Assembly: GCA_036523795.1 (NCBI GenBank)
Contig: DATDDN010000159.1
Coordinates: 1-24,586 of the forward strand
Reading direction: 5' to 3'
Length of the DNA: 24,586 nucleotides
Origin: 39-52-133 sp036523795
GTDB taxonomy: Bacteria; Pseudomonadota; Gammaproteobacteria; Burkholderiales; Gallionellaceae
The translations under genes and the position numbers were made by a program. Position 1 is the stretch's first letter. Every line of letters starts with the position of its first letter. The notes beneath the pieces were generated by a model. It was given only the letters and a program-made list of their open reading frames with translations, was not told the DNA's origin and ran no database searches. This document shows positions 8,201 through 15,870 of this stretch, one piece after another.

Positions 8201-9566
8201 GTTTGGCCAGCTCGCGCCCGAGTGGGGTGAGCTGGCGCTCTGTGTCGATAGCTCCAAGTTCGGCCAACAACTGGTAGCCATCGGCGATCGAGCGCGAGCC
8301 GGGCATCTCGATGAACGGGAACTGGTCCACCTCGCCCAGGCGCAGTGCGCTCATGCGCAGGATCACGGTGGCCAGCGACACGCGGAAGATTTCTGCATCG
8401 GTAAACTCGGGCCACGCATTGAATTCCGTCTCGTCGTACAGACGCACACAGATGCCGCTCATCACACGCCCGCAACGGCCGGCGCGCTGGTTGGCGGCGG
8501 CGCGCGAAATCTTCTCCACGCGCAGCTGTTCCACCTTCTGGCGGATGCTGTAGCGGTTGATGCGCGCCAACCCGCTGTCGATCACATAGCCGATGTTGGG
8601 CACGGTGAGCGAGGTCTCCGCCACGTTGGTGGCCAGCACCACGCGGCGCATGCCCGGCGTGGGCTTGAACACGCGATCCTGTTCGGCGGCGGACAGGCGC
8701 GAAAACAGCGGCAGGATTTCCACATGCTTGGGGTGATTTTTGCGCAACACCTCGGCGGTGTCGCGGATCTCGCGCTCGCCCGGCAGGAACACCAGCACAT
8801 CGCCGCGCAAGCCGCCGATGGAGAGCTCGTCCAGCGCGCTGCTGATGGCCTGCGGCACGTCCTCGATCTCTCCCTCCTCATTCTCCTGCGGCGCACGGTA
8901 GCGGATTTCCACCGGATAGCTGCGCCCCGACACCTGCAGCACCGGCGCATTGCCGAAATGGCGCGAGAAACGCTCTGCATCCAGGGTGGCCGAGGTGATG
9001 ATCAGCTTCAGGTCCGGCCGCTTCGGCAGCAGCTGCTTGAAGTAGCCGAGCAGGAAATCGATGTTGAGCGAGCGCTCGTGCGCCTCGTCGATGATGATGG
9101 TGTCGTAGTGACGCAGCTTCGGGTCGCTCTGGATCTCGGCCAGCAGGATGCCGTCGGTCATCAGCTTGACACAGGTGTCTGGCGACACGCGGTCGTTGAA
9201 GCGGATCTTGTAGCCGACCAGCCCGCCCAGCTCGCTCTTGAGCTCGTGCGCCACCCGCGCCGCCACGGTGCGCGCGGCCACCCGGCGCGGCTGGGTGTGC
9301 GCGATTACGCCCTGCACCCCGCGCCCCAGGCCTAAGCAGATCTTGGGCAATTGCGTGGTCTTGCCCGAGCCGGTCTCGCCGCACACGATCACCACCTGGT
9401 TCTCTGCAATGGCCTGCGCCACGTCCTCGCGCCGCGCCACCACCGGCAGCTCGGCCGGATACTCGATGGGCAGCACCGCCGCGATGCGGGCAGCGCGGCG
9501 GGAAGCCGGGGAATTGTCGGGGGAGCCCTGCGCGGGAGGCGCGGGCGGGGTGGGAGCTGAAGTCAT
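5274..9566 (-). CDS. hrpA: ATP-dependent RNA helicase HrpA with an inserted DUF559 nuclease domain
   Basis: DEAH-box RNA helicase; in other bacteria HrpA resolves stalled ribosomes and processes mRNA. The 1430-residue product has Walker A GETGSGKT (63-70), DEAH (160-163), SAT (192-194) and QRAGRCGR (360-367). It continues through the helicase-associated regions to the long C-terminal DUF3418 region and ends in ELKTPVIVSAKRLQKVWEGI. HrpA is usually near 1300 residues; the excess is a foreign block at about 584-733 in the linker between EMGW (568-571) and PATYEQIHKALLTGLL. The block encodes a DUF559/Vsr-like nuclease, and all helicase motifs remain intact. No Shine-Dalgarno sequence precedes the ATG; a TACAAT box lies only 8 nt upstream. 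Confidence 0.96.
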   Translation of the reverse strand: MTSAPTPPAPPAQGSPDNSPASRRAARIAAVLPIEYPAELPVVARREDVAQAIAENQVVIVCGETGSGKTTQLPKICLGLGRGVQGVIAHTQPRRVAARTVAARVAHELKSELGGLVGYKIRFNDRVSPDTCVKLMTDGILLAEIQSDPKLRHYDTIIIDEAHERSLNIDFLLGYFKQLLPKRPDLKLIITSATLDAERFSRHFGNAPVLQVSGRSYPVEIRYRAPQENEEGEIEDVPQAISSALDELSIGGLRGDVLVFLPGEREIRDTAEVLRKNHPKHVEILPLFSRLSAAEQDRVFKPTPGMRRVVLATNVAETSLTVPNIGYVIDSGLARINRYSIRQKVEQLRVEKISRAAANQRAGRCGRVMSGICVRLYDETEFNAWPEFTDAEIFRVSLATVILRMSALRLGEVDQFPFIEMPGSRSIADGYQLLAELGAIDTERQLTPLGRELAKLPLDPKIARLLLAGRQYQCLQEILIIASALSLQDPRDRPAERREAADAAHARYNDERSDFLAYVKLWAWFQEAIKHKKTNRQWANECREKFLSAMRLREWHELYQQLHAQVSEMGWIGGQLTAGDTTSPLSPRGRAREGGSAHHPPLPETLKQHARELRKNATDAEQLMWQLLRRNQILGCGFRRQHLLGEYVLDFYCHEARLVVELDGGQHNEGAQQKYDETRTRYLNGQGLTVLRFWNNEVLENTEGVLQAIYDGLKAKLPAGLDSPSPTLPRGEREPVQLLSTAPATYEQIHKALLTGLLGNIGCKSVDGNEYLGAREIKFHVAPNSALAKKGAKWIVAAEIVDTTRLYARCVARIEPQWLEEVGAHMIKRHYYDPHWEKKAAQVAAFERSTLYGLLINPKKRVHYGPMNVAESRAVFIRQALVAGEFNTMAPFFAHNRKLIADIEALEHKSRRPDVLVDDELIYAFYDSRIPPHIHNGAAFEAWRKEAEREQPRLLYLSRDDLMRHEAAGITTDQFPPQLVMNKVNYALGYNFSPGKSDDGVTLTVPQALINQVSAARCEYLVPGLLAEKVAQLLKTLPQKIRRHCVPVPEFAAAFCAAVPPSDTPLLQALARYIREQKQLDVPLDAFRLEQLPQHLLMNFAVVDEHGRKLGTSRNFAQLRGEHAPKQAAIAVPAAAAPAQGEAAPAAVRLTEWNFGEFNPTSEITRAGQKLTVFNALVDDNDAVLLHAFDTQEEAQQAHRAGLRRLFMLTLKEQVKFLEKNLLSGKDFGANLAMQFLPFGSAQDMQRQIFAVTFDRSCLNEPLPTTEKEFAARCKDAKSRLNLVAQEIARLLGTVLQEYHALQKALAGAKAHGAVVQDIRAQCDWLLGKDFLARTPYERLQHYPRYLKAINLRLEKLRADPARDARQFAQMSALLQGWQRRLVAQQGQFDSKLDDFGWLLQELRVSLFAQELKTPVIVSAKRLQKVWEGI
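7367..7399 (+). repeat. Terminal inverted repeat of the hrpA cassette, left copy
   Basis: 33-bp GC-rich repeat starting CCCTCTCCCC. It matches the reverse complement of 7784-7816 at 30 of 33 positions. Internally it is near-palindromic (CTCCCC then GGGGAG), resembling REP-like intergenic palindromes. Confidence 0.9.
7784..7816 (-). repeat. Terminal inverted repeat of the hrpA cassette, right copy
   Basis: Inverted partner of 7367-7399, with three mismatches. Its centre forms a nearly perfect palindrome (CTCCCCCC/GGGGGAG). On the hrpA strand it encodes the Pro/Arg-rich entry to the inserted domain. Confidence 0.9.
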
Positions 9567-9599
9567 GGCGCGCGATTGTACCCGAAAGCACCAGGCACA

Positions 9600-9627
9600 A
9601 AAAAACCGGGGAGCTTCCGCTCCCCGG
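9600..9627 (-). terminator. Rho-independent terminator of the cytochrome-porin gene
   Basis: A perfect 9-bp stem (9606-9614 with 9619-9627) and a 4-nt loop, CCGGGGAGC TTCC GCTCCCCGG. It is followed on the minus strand by a run of T (A-run ending at 9605). It lies about 27 bp past the stop of the gene at 9655-11046 and just upstream of hrpA, separating the two transcription units. Confidence 0.9.
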
Positions 9628-9654
9628 CTTTACATTCAGATATGGTTCGAAAAC

Positions 9655-11046
9655 TCAGAACAACGCGTACAGATTGATCGTTGACGAGCTGCTGCCAAAT
9701 TCATCCGAATTCGCCTGTGTCCAGTATGTGCCGCTCTGGGTCACATAGGACAGACGCGCCATCATGTTCTGGGTCATCTTGTAGGTCAAGGTGAAATACA
9801 CGGCATTGTCGGTTGCGTTGGTGCCATTGGCAGTGCCGCCGTTCAGCAATCCTTCGTCCTGACCGCTGTTGGCACGACGGATGGCCATGCCGACCGTCAC
9901 GATCTCAGGGACGACGCCAATTTCCGCTGCGATGTTCAGGGAGCTTCTCTCCAGTGGGCCCGAGTTAAAGGCGTTGCCCAGCATGCTGCCGTCTGCGGCG
10001 ATCGCCGGCGCTACCGCATAGCTGACATAGACGCCAACCGCACGCTCGCCAACGGAGCCTTGCATCTGCGCGTCGATGGCAGTCGCACGAGTGGTTGCTG
10101 TTTCAACTGAATTAGTATTCCCCGCTGGAGTCGGACTGACGAACGCTGAGGGACTGCAACTTCCGACCCCATTAGACCCAAGTGTCAGACCACAAGACGT
10201 AGCCGACTCACCACTCCAGTTCTGCACGCCCACCGCGGAGTCCCAGCCCGCCATATCGAACGTGAATACCGCGCGCGCGTAGGTGGAGGAGAGGCTGCCA
10301 AAATTGCCCCCGGCAATACCGCCCTGGTTGAACTTGGTGATATTGATGAAGCCGATGCCATTGCTCACCACAAACGCGGCACCCGTGGCAGCTGCGCCGG
10401 TACCCAGGTATTGCTGGGCAGAAACCGCAGCGATGTACTGGTCCATGAAACCCACCGTATTGGTGATGGTATGAACGGCGTTGGCACCGGTATTCAGGGT
10501 CTCAAAGCCATAGGACGAACCTTGCCCGTTGGTGGTGAAGGGCACGATGCCTGCGCGCGTGTCGTCACCCACGGCATACAACATGGGGGTCTTGAGCGAG
10601 TCTATGGCGGCAGTCGGCGCAAGCGTGATCTCGCCCAGATACCCCATGAAATCACTGCCCCTGCCGCCTACAAACAGAGAAGACTCGCCGCCTGTGCCCG
10701 CCACATAAGCACCCCCGGTCGGTGCACCTCCTGTCGAAACCAGTGCCGACGTCGTCGGGTCTTGTACCGCATTGGTTTTTTCATAGCCCAGGCTGGCCAG
10801 GAAACTCGCGTTCATCACGGTGGGGATGGACATGTTTTCGCCTTCTACCTTGGGCTGGGTGCCCATCAAGGTGAAGGCGCTGCCTTTGAAGCTCCGGCCG
10901 AAGGCATTCAACAACGGGAAGTGCTGGAAATGGCATTGATTACAGGCAAAACCTGTCTGCCGCGCAAACGCGGGCAAAGCGGATGCGGCGGGGGCAAACA
11001 ATGAGCCCAATACCAATCCCGCTAACGCAAGAGCAAGCTTTTTCAT
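9655..11046 (-). CDS. Exported monohaem cytochrome fused to an outer-membrane barrel (Cyc2-like)
   Basis: The 463-residue product has a signal peptide (cleavage probably after ASA at 21-23) and then FARQTGFACNQCHFQHFP, with a single haem c site C35-x-x-C38-H39, and NAFGRSFK. The rest is long, Gly/Ser/Thr-rich, with alternating polar/apolar strands, and ends in ...NLYALF with a C-terminal Phe, typical of outer-membrane barrels. A mature N-terminal monohaem plug plus porin of this size is the layout of Cyc2, the outer-membrane Fe(II) oxidase of neutrophilic and acidophilic iron oxidisers. The FARQTG-CxxCH-GRxFK surroundings agree with what I remember of that family. It could be a related uncharacterised family. 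Ribosome site AGAGGAGA lies 6 nt before the ATG. Confidence 0.6.
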   Translation of the reverse strand: MKKLALALAGLVLGSLFAPAASALPAFARQTGFACNQCHFQHFPLLNAFGRSFKGSAFTLMGTQPKVEGENMSIPTVMNASFLASLGYEKTNAVQDPTTSALVSTGGAPTGGAYVAGTGGESSLFVGGRGSDFMGYLGEITLAPTAAIDSLKTPMLYAVGDDTRAGIVPFTTNGQGSSYGFETLNTGANAVHTITNTVGFMDQYIAAVSAQQYLGTGAAATGAAFVVSNGIGFINITKFNQGGIAGGNFGSLSSTYARAVFTFDMAGWDSAVGVQNWSGESATSCGLTLGSNGVGSCSPSAFVSPTPAGNTNSVETATTRATAIDAQMQGSVGERAVGVYVSYAVAPAIAADGSMLGNAFNSGPLERSSLNIAAEIGVVPEIVTVGMAIRRANSGQDEGLLNGGTANGTNATDNAVYFTLTYKMTQNMMARLSYVTQSGTYWTQANSDEFGSSSSTINLYALF

Positions 11047-11134
11047 TACGTTTCTCCTCTGACGAACGTCAAGTTTCTGTTAAGTTTTTTCTTGTTTTCC
11101 ACAGCCCTAATTTGCAGTGGCCGCGTGGTCAGAG

Positions 11135-11163
11135 AACTTACAGAACGACCATTCCCTTGTCAA
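11135..11163 (-). promoter_or_regulatory. Candidate sigma-70 promoter of the cytochrome-porin gene
   Basis: On the minus strand a perfect -35 box TTGACA (11163-11158) is followed after 17 bp by TAAGTT (11140-11135), a weak -10. It lies in the 155-bp gap between the kinase stop and the cytochrome-porin start. Confidence 0.4.
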
Positions 11164-11201
11164 AGAATCGGGCCGTATACCTGATGTCTGGGCTGGGCGA
11201 T

Positions 11202-12893
11202 TCACTCCTGTTTTATGCGGCCTGAATCGCTTAATTCGAAACACACGACCCCCGGCCGGTTCTCGCGCAGCTTGATCTGGTAACCGGATTGCTCGGCCCA
11301 GCGCGCCACCTGGAACAACCCGACCCCCAGCCCATCTTCGGAGGGCACGACCGTGTGCAACAATTGCCAGGCCACGGCATCCGGGATGGCACTGCCGCTG
11401 TCGCACACCTGCATGCTGAGCGGCGCTGCACTGATGCTCACGCGAATTTCCATGCCAGGTTCCCGCAGCCGCTTGTTGCACGCATTGTCTATCAGGTTGT
11501 CCGCAATGCTGTCGAACAGCGTGCCAGGCACCCTCAATGCAACGAGATCGCCGGACACAAACCAGCGGATCGCGCGGTGCTGCTGACGGTGGCGCAGGCT
11601 TTCCCACCAGGCAGCCAGCGGCATGGTGGTTATCTCAGCCTGATCCAGCGGCGCCTTCAGCTTGGCCAGCGTTGCTTCGATGCGCTGCACCAGCACCGGC
11701 AGTTGACGCTGCAACAGCGGCTGCGCCAGCCCCGCCTGCTGCTCGGCAATGCCGGCAAGCGCCAGCAACGATTGCAGCATGTTCTTCAGGTCGTGCGTCA
11801 GGCGCGCACCGGTCTCATATACCGCCTGCAGACGTGCCATTTCGCGCAGGCTCTGTTCACGCCGCTTGGCCTGGTAGAAATGACTCAGCAACTGCGTTAG
11901 CAGGTGGATGTGGACGAGCACGGAGGGTGCGACGACACGGCGACTGAACAAGGTGAGATGCAGATCCAGCTCACGCACCTCAAGGCGGTGCGGTGACGCT
12001 GCCCCCAGAGTGCCATGCCCTTCCTCACACTCCCACGACAGGCCGGACAACCAGGGCAGTTCGGCGAGGAGAGCCATTGCGCGCAGCATGAAGCTGGCGG
12101 GCGACTGCTCCTGCTGTTCGGCCACAGCCAGGCGCTTCAACCATTCCTCAAACGGGCTGCCGATGTTGAGAAAATAACGCGAGAAGATGGACTGCAAGCC
12201 GGCAAAGCCCATGCGCGGACTCCAAAGCCAGCCCAGCAGGAAAAGCAGCAACGCCATGGAAAACAGGGTGCGCAACAGCGCGCCGAAATAGTCGACGCCG
12301 GTCTGATGCATGAAAGACAGACTGCCCAGCACCAGCAGGATCAGCAGCATGAACAACAGGATGCTGTAGATGAAGTCCACCGCCAGCGCGCGCCCGGCCT
12401 TCTCCTGCGAATAGGGCACCAGCGCCATGCCAACCAGCATGATCGGCAGCACCAGCTCCATCAGGTCGCGCGTCGGTTCTTCCAGCGCAGCCAGACCAAA
12501 CAGGTGTGGCGTAATCCAGAATAGTAGCACCGCCAGCAGATACCCCATCATCAACAGATCATGCAGGCGTTGCCACTGCGACTGAAAGGCAAACACGCGC
12601 CCGCCCACCAGGGCAAACAGGCCGCTGATCCAGAATGCCAGCACCCACCAGCTCAGCCAGTACAGCGCCACCGCCGTACCCGCCATGATCAGCAGCGCGC
12701 TGCCCGGTGTCAGCCGGCTCTCGCCGCGCCACAAAGGCTGCCACAACAGAAACATGCCGACATGCGTAAGCAGCAGCGATTTCGCCCACAGCTCGCCCAC
12801 CCCGCCCAACAGCGCCAGGTGCAGGGTGAGCAGCATGACAAATGACCACCAGCGACTGGAACGCTGCAGGCCCTGCAAACCATTTGTCGTCAT
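11202..12893 (-). CDS. Orphan membrane sensor histidine kinase
   Basis: 563 residues. The N-terminal third holds several membrane helices (roughly 17-50, 64-95, 112-130, 145-160, 172-192 and 207-224). A cytoplasmic linker of about 140 residues without a recognised sensor fold follows. Then comes the kinase core: H-box ETGARLTHDLKNML with phospho-acceptor His367, N-box DNLIDN (465-470), G1 CDSGSAIP (497-504), and G2 GLGVGLFQVA (521-530). The HDLKN-type H-box resembles PrsK-like kinases of exopolysaccharide/PEP-CTERM systems. No response regulator is adjacent. It is divergent from the sigma-54-type pilin gene and upstream of the cytochrome-porin on the same strand, so it might control either. 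The signal is unknown. Confidence 0.85.
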   Translation of the reverse strand: MTTNGLQGLQRSSRWWSFVMLLTLHLALLGGVGELWAKSLLLTHVGMFLLWQPLWRGESRLTPGSALLIMAGTAVALYWLSWWVLAFWISGLFALVGGRVFAFQSQWQRLHDLLMMGYLLAVLLFWITPHLFGLAALEEPTRDLMELVLPIMLVGMALVPYSQEKAGRALAVDFIYSILLFMLLILLVLGSLSFMHQTGVDYFGALLRTLFSMALLLFLLGWLWSPRMGFAGLQSIFSRYFLNIGSPFEEWLKRLAVAEQQEQSPASFMLRAMALLAELPWLSGLSWECEEGHGTLGAASPHRLEVRELDLHLTLFSRRVVAPSVLVHIHLLTQLLSHFYQAKRREQSLREMARLQAVYETGARLTHDLKNMLQSLLALAGIAEQQAGLAQPLLQRQLPVLVQRIEATLAKLKAPLDQAEITTMPLAAWWESLRHRQQHRAIRWFVSGDLVALRVPGTLFDSIADNLIDNACNKRLREPGMEIRVSISAAPLSMQVCDSGSAIPDAVAWQLLHTVVPSEDGLGVGLFQVARWAEQSGYQIKLRENRPGVVCFELSDSGRIKQE

Positions 12894-12894
12894 T

Positions 12895-12925
12895 TCGTCA
12901 CCATGCTGTCACAATTCCGTCACCC
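12895..12925 (+). promoter_or_regulatory. Three helically phased GTCAC repeats (possible activator site)
   Basis: GTCAC occurs at 12897, 12908 and 12919, exactly 11 bp apart and in the context TCGTCACC / CTGTCACA / CCGTCACC. A further GTCA lies at 12889. They sit about 70-100 bp upstream of the sigma-54 promoter, where an enhancer-binding protein would bind. They also lie immediately upstream of the divergent kinase start. Confidence 0.5.
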
Positions 12926-12993
12926 CCGCGCCTCACCCGGCCCACCCGCGCTCGCACAGCCCGCGCAAGCCGTTATTTATGCGCCTTGGCGGC

Positions 12994-13009
12994 TGGCACG
13001 ACTATTGCT
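12994..13009 (+). promoter_or_regulatory. Sigma-54 (-24/-12) promoter of the pilin-like gene
   Basis: TGGCACGACTATTGCT matches the sigma-54 consensus TGGCACG-N4-TTGC(A/T). The GG and GC pairs are separated by exactly 10 bp. It lies about 50 bp upstream of the pilin-like ATG, giving an untranslated leader of about 40 nt. A TGCTCA/TGAGCA inverted repeat (13006-13022) overlaps the -12 end and expected start site. Confidence 0.8.
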
Positions 13010-13060
13010 CATCAATTGAGCAGGCATGATAATGCGCAAGCTTTTTAACTGGAGATCAAT

Positions 13061-13765
13061 ATGAAGCAAAAACAATCCGGCTTTACTCTAATCGAAATTG
13101 CCATCGTGCTGGTGATTATCGGCCTGCTGCTGGGCGGCGTGCTGAAGGGCCAGGAGTTGATCAACAGTGCCAAGGTGAAAAACCTGGCCAACGACTTCCG
13201 CAACATCCCCGTCTATATCTACGGCTACCAGGACAAATTCCGCTCCCTGCCCGGTGATGACGCCACCGTAGGCACAGCCACAACTCACATTCCCAACGGC
13301 ACAGCCTGCACCCCCGCAGCAACACCTCAGCATTGCGTGGTGGGCAATGGCCTGATCGATGGCCCATGGGATTCCACGACTGTAGCTGATGAGAGCTACG
13401 TGTTCTGGCAACACATCAGATTGGCCGGCCTGGCTGCCGGCACCACTGACACCACGCAACCCTTTGCCAGCTATTTGCCCACCAATGCAGCCGGCGGTTT
13501 CATTGGTATCCAGAGCAACGTGAACTTCACCACTATCACGAAGAAGGCAGATGGCAGCGCCAGCCCGATGACAGGCAGCTACATCATCTGCTCGCAGGGC
13601 ATCCTCGGCAGATTTGCCGCGCAGCTCGATGTCACCATGGACGATGGCGACTCCAACACCGGCTCCATGAGAGTAGCTGACCCCGCCAACAACGGACAGT
13701 CGGTCACCACCGCTACCCTGAACGCCAACCCCGGCCAGGCTTACACCGTCTGCATGGGCGTCTAA
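13061..13765 (+). CDS. Type IV pilin-like protein with prepilin cleavage site
   Basis: 234 residues with a class III signal: short basic leader KQKQSG, cleavage expected after Gly7, then the hydrophobic FTLIEIAIVLVIIGLLLGG helix with Glu at +5 (Glu12). PilD-type peptidase would cleave and methylate Phe8. The globular part has LPGDD (63-67), GNGLIDGPW (95-103) and DDGDSNTG (194-201), an acidic loop that may bind calcium. Four cysteines (83, 92, 177, 231) could form two disulfides. It is longer than a classical major pilin and stands alone, so it may be a minor pilin, pseudopilin or adhesin-like pilin. GGAG lies 9 nt before the ATG. Expression probably needs RpoN and an activator. Confidence 0.88.
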   Translation: MKQKQSGFTLIEIAIVLVIIGLLLGGVLKGQELINSAKVKNLANDFRNIPVYIYGYQDKFRSLPGDDATVGTATTHIPNGTACTPAATPQHCVVGNGLIDGPWDSTTVADESYVFWQHIRLAGLAAGTTDTTQPFASYLPTNAAGGFIGIQSNVNFTTITKKADGSASPMTGSYIICSQGILGRFAAQLDVTMDDGDSNTGSMRVADPANNGQSVTTATLNANPGQAYTVCMGV

Positions 13766-13786
13766 AGTATCCCGGCGTGACAACTC

Positions 13787-13811
13787 AAGCCCGCTTCGGC
13801 GGGCTTTTTTG
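13787..13811 (+). terminator. Rho-independent terminator after the pilin-like gene
   Basis: AAGCCCGC TTCG GCGGGCTT stem-loop (8 bp, stable TTCG loop) followed by a T-run to 13810. It lies 21 bp after the pilin stop and 8 bp before the convergent antiporter gene end, so it may also limit read-through from the other side. Confidence 0.92.
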
Positions 13812-13818
13812 TTGCTGT

Positions 13819-15786
13819 TCAGCCTTCGCGCAGCCGCCGCTCCGCGTCCGTCAGCGCATCGGCCTGGCCCTGCAGCATCAGTACGTCGCCTGCTCGCAGC
13901 ACGGTATCGGCCGTCGGCAGGCTGCGCCGCTCCTGATCGCGGCGCAACGCATTCACCTCCACGTGCAGGCCTGCCAGATCGAGCTCGCCCAGGGTCTTGC
14001 CCACCGCACCGCAATCCTGCCCCAGCAGCACGTTGCGGATGCGCGGCTGGTTGATATCAGCCACATCGGGCGCATCATTGGCCATGCGGAAATAACCGCT
14101 GAACACGCTGTAGCGGCGCGCGCGGTTTTCCTGGATGCGGCGGATGACGCGATTGAGCGGTACGCCGGACAGCAGCAGCGCCTGTGAGGCCAGCATCACG
14201 CTGCCTTCCAGCACCTCGGCCACGACCTCGGCCGCACCGGCCTTCTTGAGTATCTCCACCGAGCTGTCGTCGGTGGTGCGTACGATCACGGACAGGCCAG
14301 GGCGCACCGCGCGGACGTTGTGCAGGATCTTGAGCGCAGAGTGCAGGTCGGCATAGGTGACCACCAGCGCCCTGGCCCGCATCAGCCCGGCTGCCAGCAG
14401 CACTTCGCGCTTGCTGGCATCGCCGTACAGCACGGTGTCACCCTCCACCACGGCCTGGCGCACATTGCGCGAATCCAGTTCCAGTGCGACAAAGGAGATA
14501 CCCTCCGCCTTGAGGAATTTGCCCAGCGACTGGCCGCTGCGGCCATAGCCGCACAGGATGATGTGTTCGTCGGCCTTCATGCTTTGCACCGCGATCTGGT
14601 GCATCTGCATGGCGCGCCCCATCCATTCCGCCGGCGACAGGCGGCGCACCACCCACTCGGCATGCTGGATCAGGAAGGGGGCCAGCAACATGGAGAGCAG
14701 CATGGCGGCCAGCACGATCTGCACCACGCCCTGCGGCAGCAAATTCGCGTCGAACGCCTCGGTCAACAGCACGAAACCGAACTCCCCGGCCTGCGCCAGC
14801 CCCATGCCGGTGCGGATGGCGATGCCCCAGTCCTTCTCGAACACGCGCACCAGCACGGCAATCAACGCCGCCTTGTACAGCAGCATGGCCAGCAGGGTGA
14901 GCAGCACCCAGCGCCATTCGGCCAGCATGACGCCGAGGTTGAGGCGCATGCCGATGGTAATGAAGAACAGGCCCAGCAACACGTCGCGGAAGGGCTTGAT
15001 GTCGTCTTCCACCTGGTAGCGGTACTCGGTTTCGGCGATCAGCATGCCCGCCACAAAGGCGCCCAGCGCCATCGACAACCCGGCCAGCTCGGTGAAATAG
15101 GCCAGCCCCAGGGTGATCAGCAGCACGTTCAGCATGAACAGCTCGGAGGATTTCTGCTGTGCCACCACATGGAACCACGGCCGCATCATGCGCTGGCCGA
15201 ACACCAGCAGCGCCAGCAGCACAACGCCGGCCTTCAGCATGCCGAGCGTCAGCGTTTTCGTCATCGCCTCGGGCGCACTGGCCAGCGCCGGAATGATGAT
15301 CAGCAGCGGCACCACGGCAAGATCCTGGAACAGCAGCACGCCCATGATCTGCTGGCCGTGCGGCGCCGTCAGCTCGGCACGCTCGACCAGCATCTTGCTG
15401 ACGATGGCGGTGGAAGACATGGCCAGGATGCCGCCCAGCGCCACGCCGGCGCGCCAGTCGTACCCGAACAGCAGCACCGCACCCGCCACGCCCAGCAGGG
15501 TGAGCCCGACCTGCGCACCGCCAAGGCCGAACACGGTGCGCTGCATGCTGCGCAATTTGGCCAGGCTGAACTCCAGCCCGATGCTGAACATCAGGAACAC
15601 CACGCCGAATTCGCCCAGCTGGCGCGCCTGCGGGGTATCGGGAATCCAGCCCAGGGCGTGCGGCCCTATACCGATCCCCACCGCCAGGTAACCGAGCATG
15701 GCCGGCAAATTCCAGATGCGGCACAACACCACGACCAGTACGGCCAGGGTCAACAGGATCAGGACGAGCTGCAGGGAATTTTCCAT
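13819..15786 (-). CDS. CPA2-family cation/proton antiporter with RCK domains (KefB/YbaL-like)
   Basis: Inner-membrane K+ or Na+/H+ antiporter. The 655-residue product has about 12 membrane helices (1-375) with the family motifs MSSTAIVSKML (123-133), LLFQDLAVVPLLI (151-163, with Gln154-Asp155) and AQAGEFGFVL (331-340). A TrkA-N/RCK nucleotide-binding domain follows (408-525, GYGRSGQSLG at 413-422), and then a TrkA-C domain (about 590-650). The RCK parts bind NAD(H) or similar ligands and gate the channel in characterised relatives. Whether it is glutathione-gated like KefB/KefC cannot be decided. It is divergent from kdsD with a 113-bp gap. No clear ribosome site precedes the chosen ATG. Confidence 0.9.
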   Translation of the reverse strand: MENSLQLVLILLTLAVLVVVLCRIWNLPAMLGYLAVGIGIGPHALGWIPDTPQARQLGEFGVVFLMFSIGLEFSLAKLRSMQRTVFGLGGAQVGLTLLGVAGAVLLFGYDWRAGVALGGILAMSSTAIVSKMLVERAELTAPHGQQIMGVLLFQDLAVVPLLIIIPALASAPEAMTKTLTLGMLKAGVVLLALLVFGQRMMRPWFHVVAQQKSSELFMLNVLLITLGLAYFTELAGLSMALGAFVAGMLIAETEYRYQVEDDIKPFRDVLLGLFFITIGMRLNLGVMLAEWRWVLLTLLAMLLYKAALIAVLVRVFEKDWGIAIRTGMGLAQAGEFGFVLLTEAFDANLLPQGVVQIVLAAMLLSMLLAPFLIQHAEWVVRRLSPAEWMGRAMQMHQIAVQSMKADEHIILCGYGRSGQSLGKFLKAEGISFVALELDSRNVRQAVVEGDTVLYGDASKREVLLAAGLMRARALVVTYADLHSALKILHNVRAVRPGLSVIVRTTDDSSVEILKKAGAAEVVAEVLEGSVMLASQALLLSGVPLNRVIRRIQENRARRYSVFSGYFRMANDAPDVADINQPRIRNVLLGQDCGAVGKTLGELDLAGLHVEVNALRRDQERRSLPTADTVLRAGDVLMLQGQADALTDAERRLREG

Positions 15787-15870
15787 CTATGACGATTGCG
15801 CAATAAAGTTTTCACTGGCCCGATAATGCCTCAACTTCGCCGTCTTGCAAAATTTGCCGGCAATTTCGCC

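Noticed and set aside
7689..9335. Long open frame antisense to hrpA (548 codons)
   Set aside because: No recognisable motifs; mirrors the third-position GC of hrpA.
9575..9580. TACAAT as a firm hrpA promoter
   Set aside because: No acceptable -35 at 16-18 bp; mentioned only as a weak parallel to the kdsD arrangement.
14320..15792. Long open frame antisense to the antiporter gene (490 codons)
   Set aside because: His/Gln-rich translation with no family features, fully opposite a clear membrane transporter; a shadow of GC-rich codon usage.
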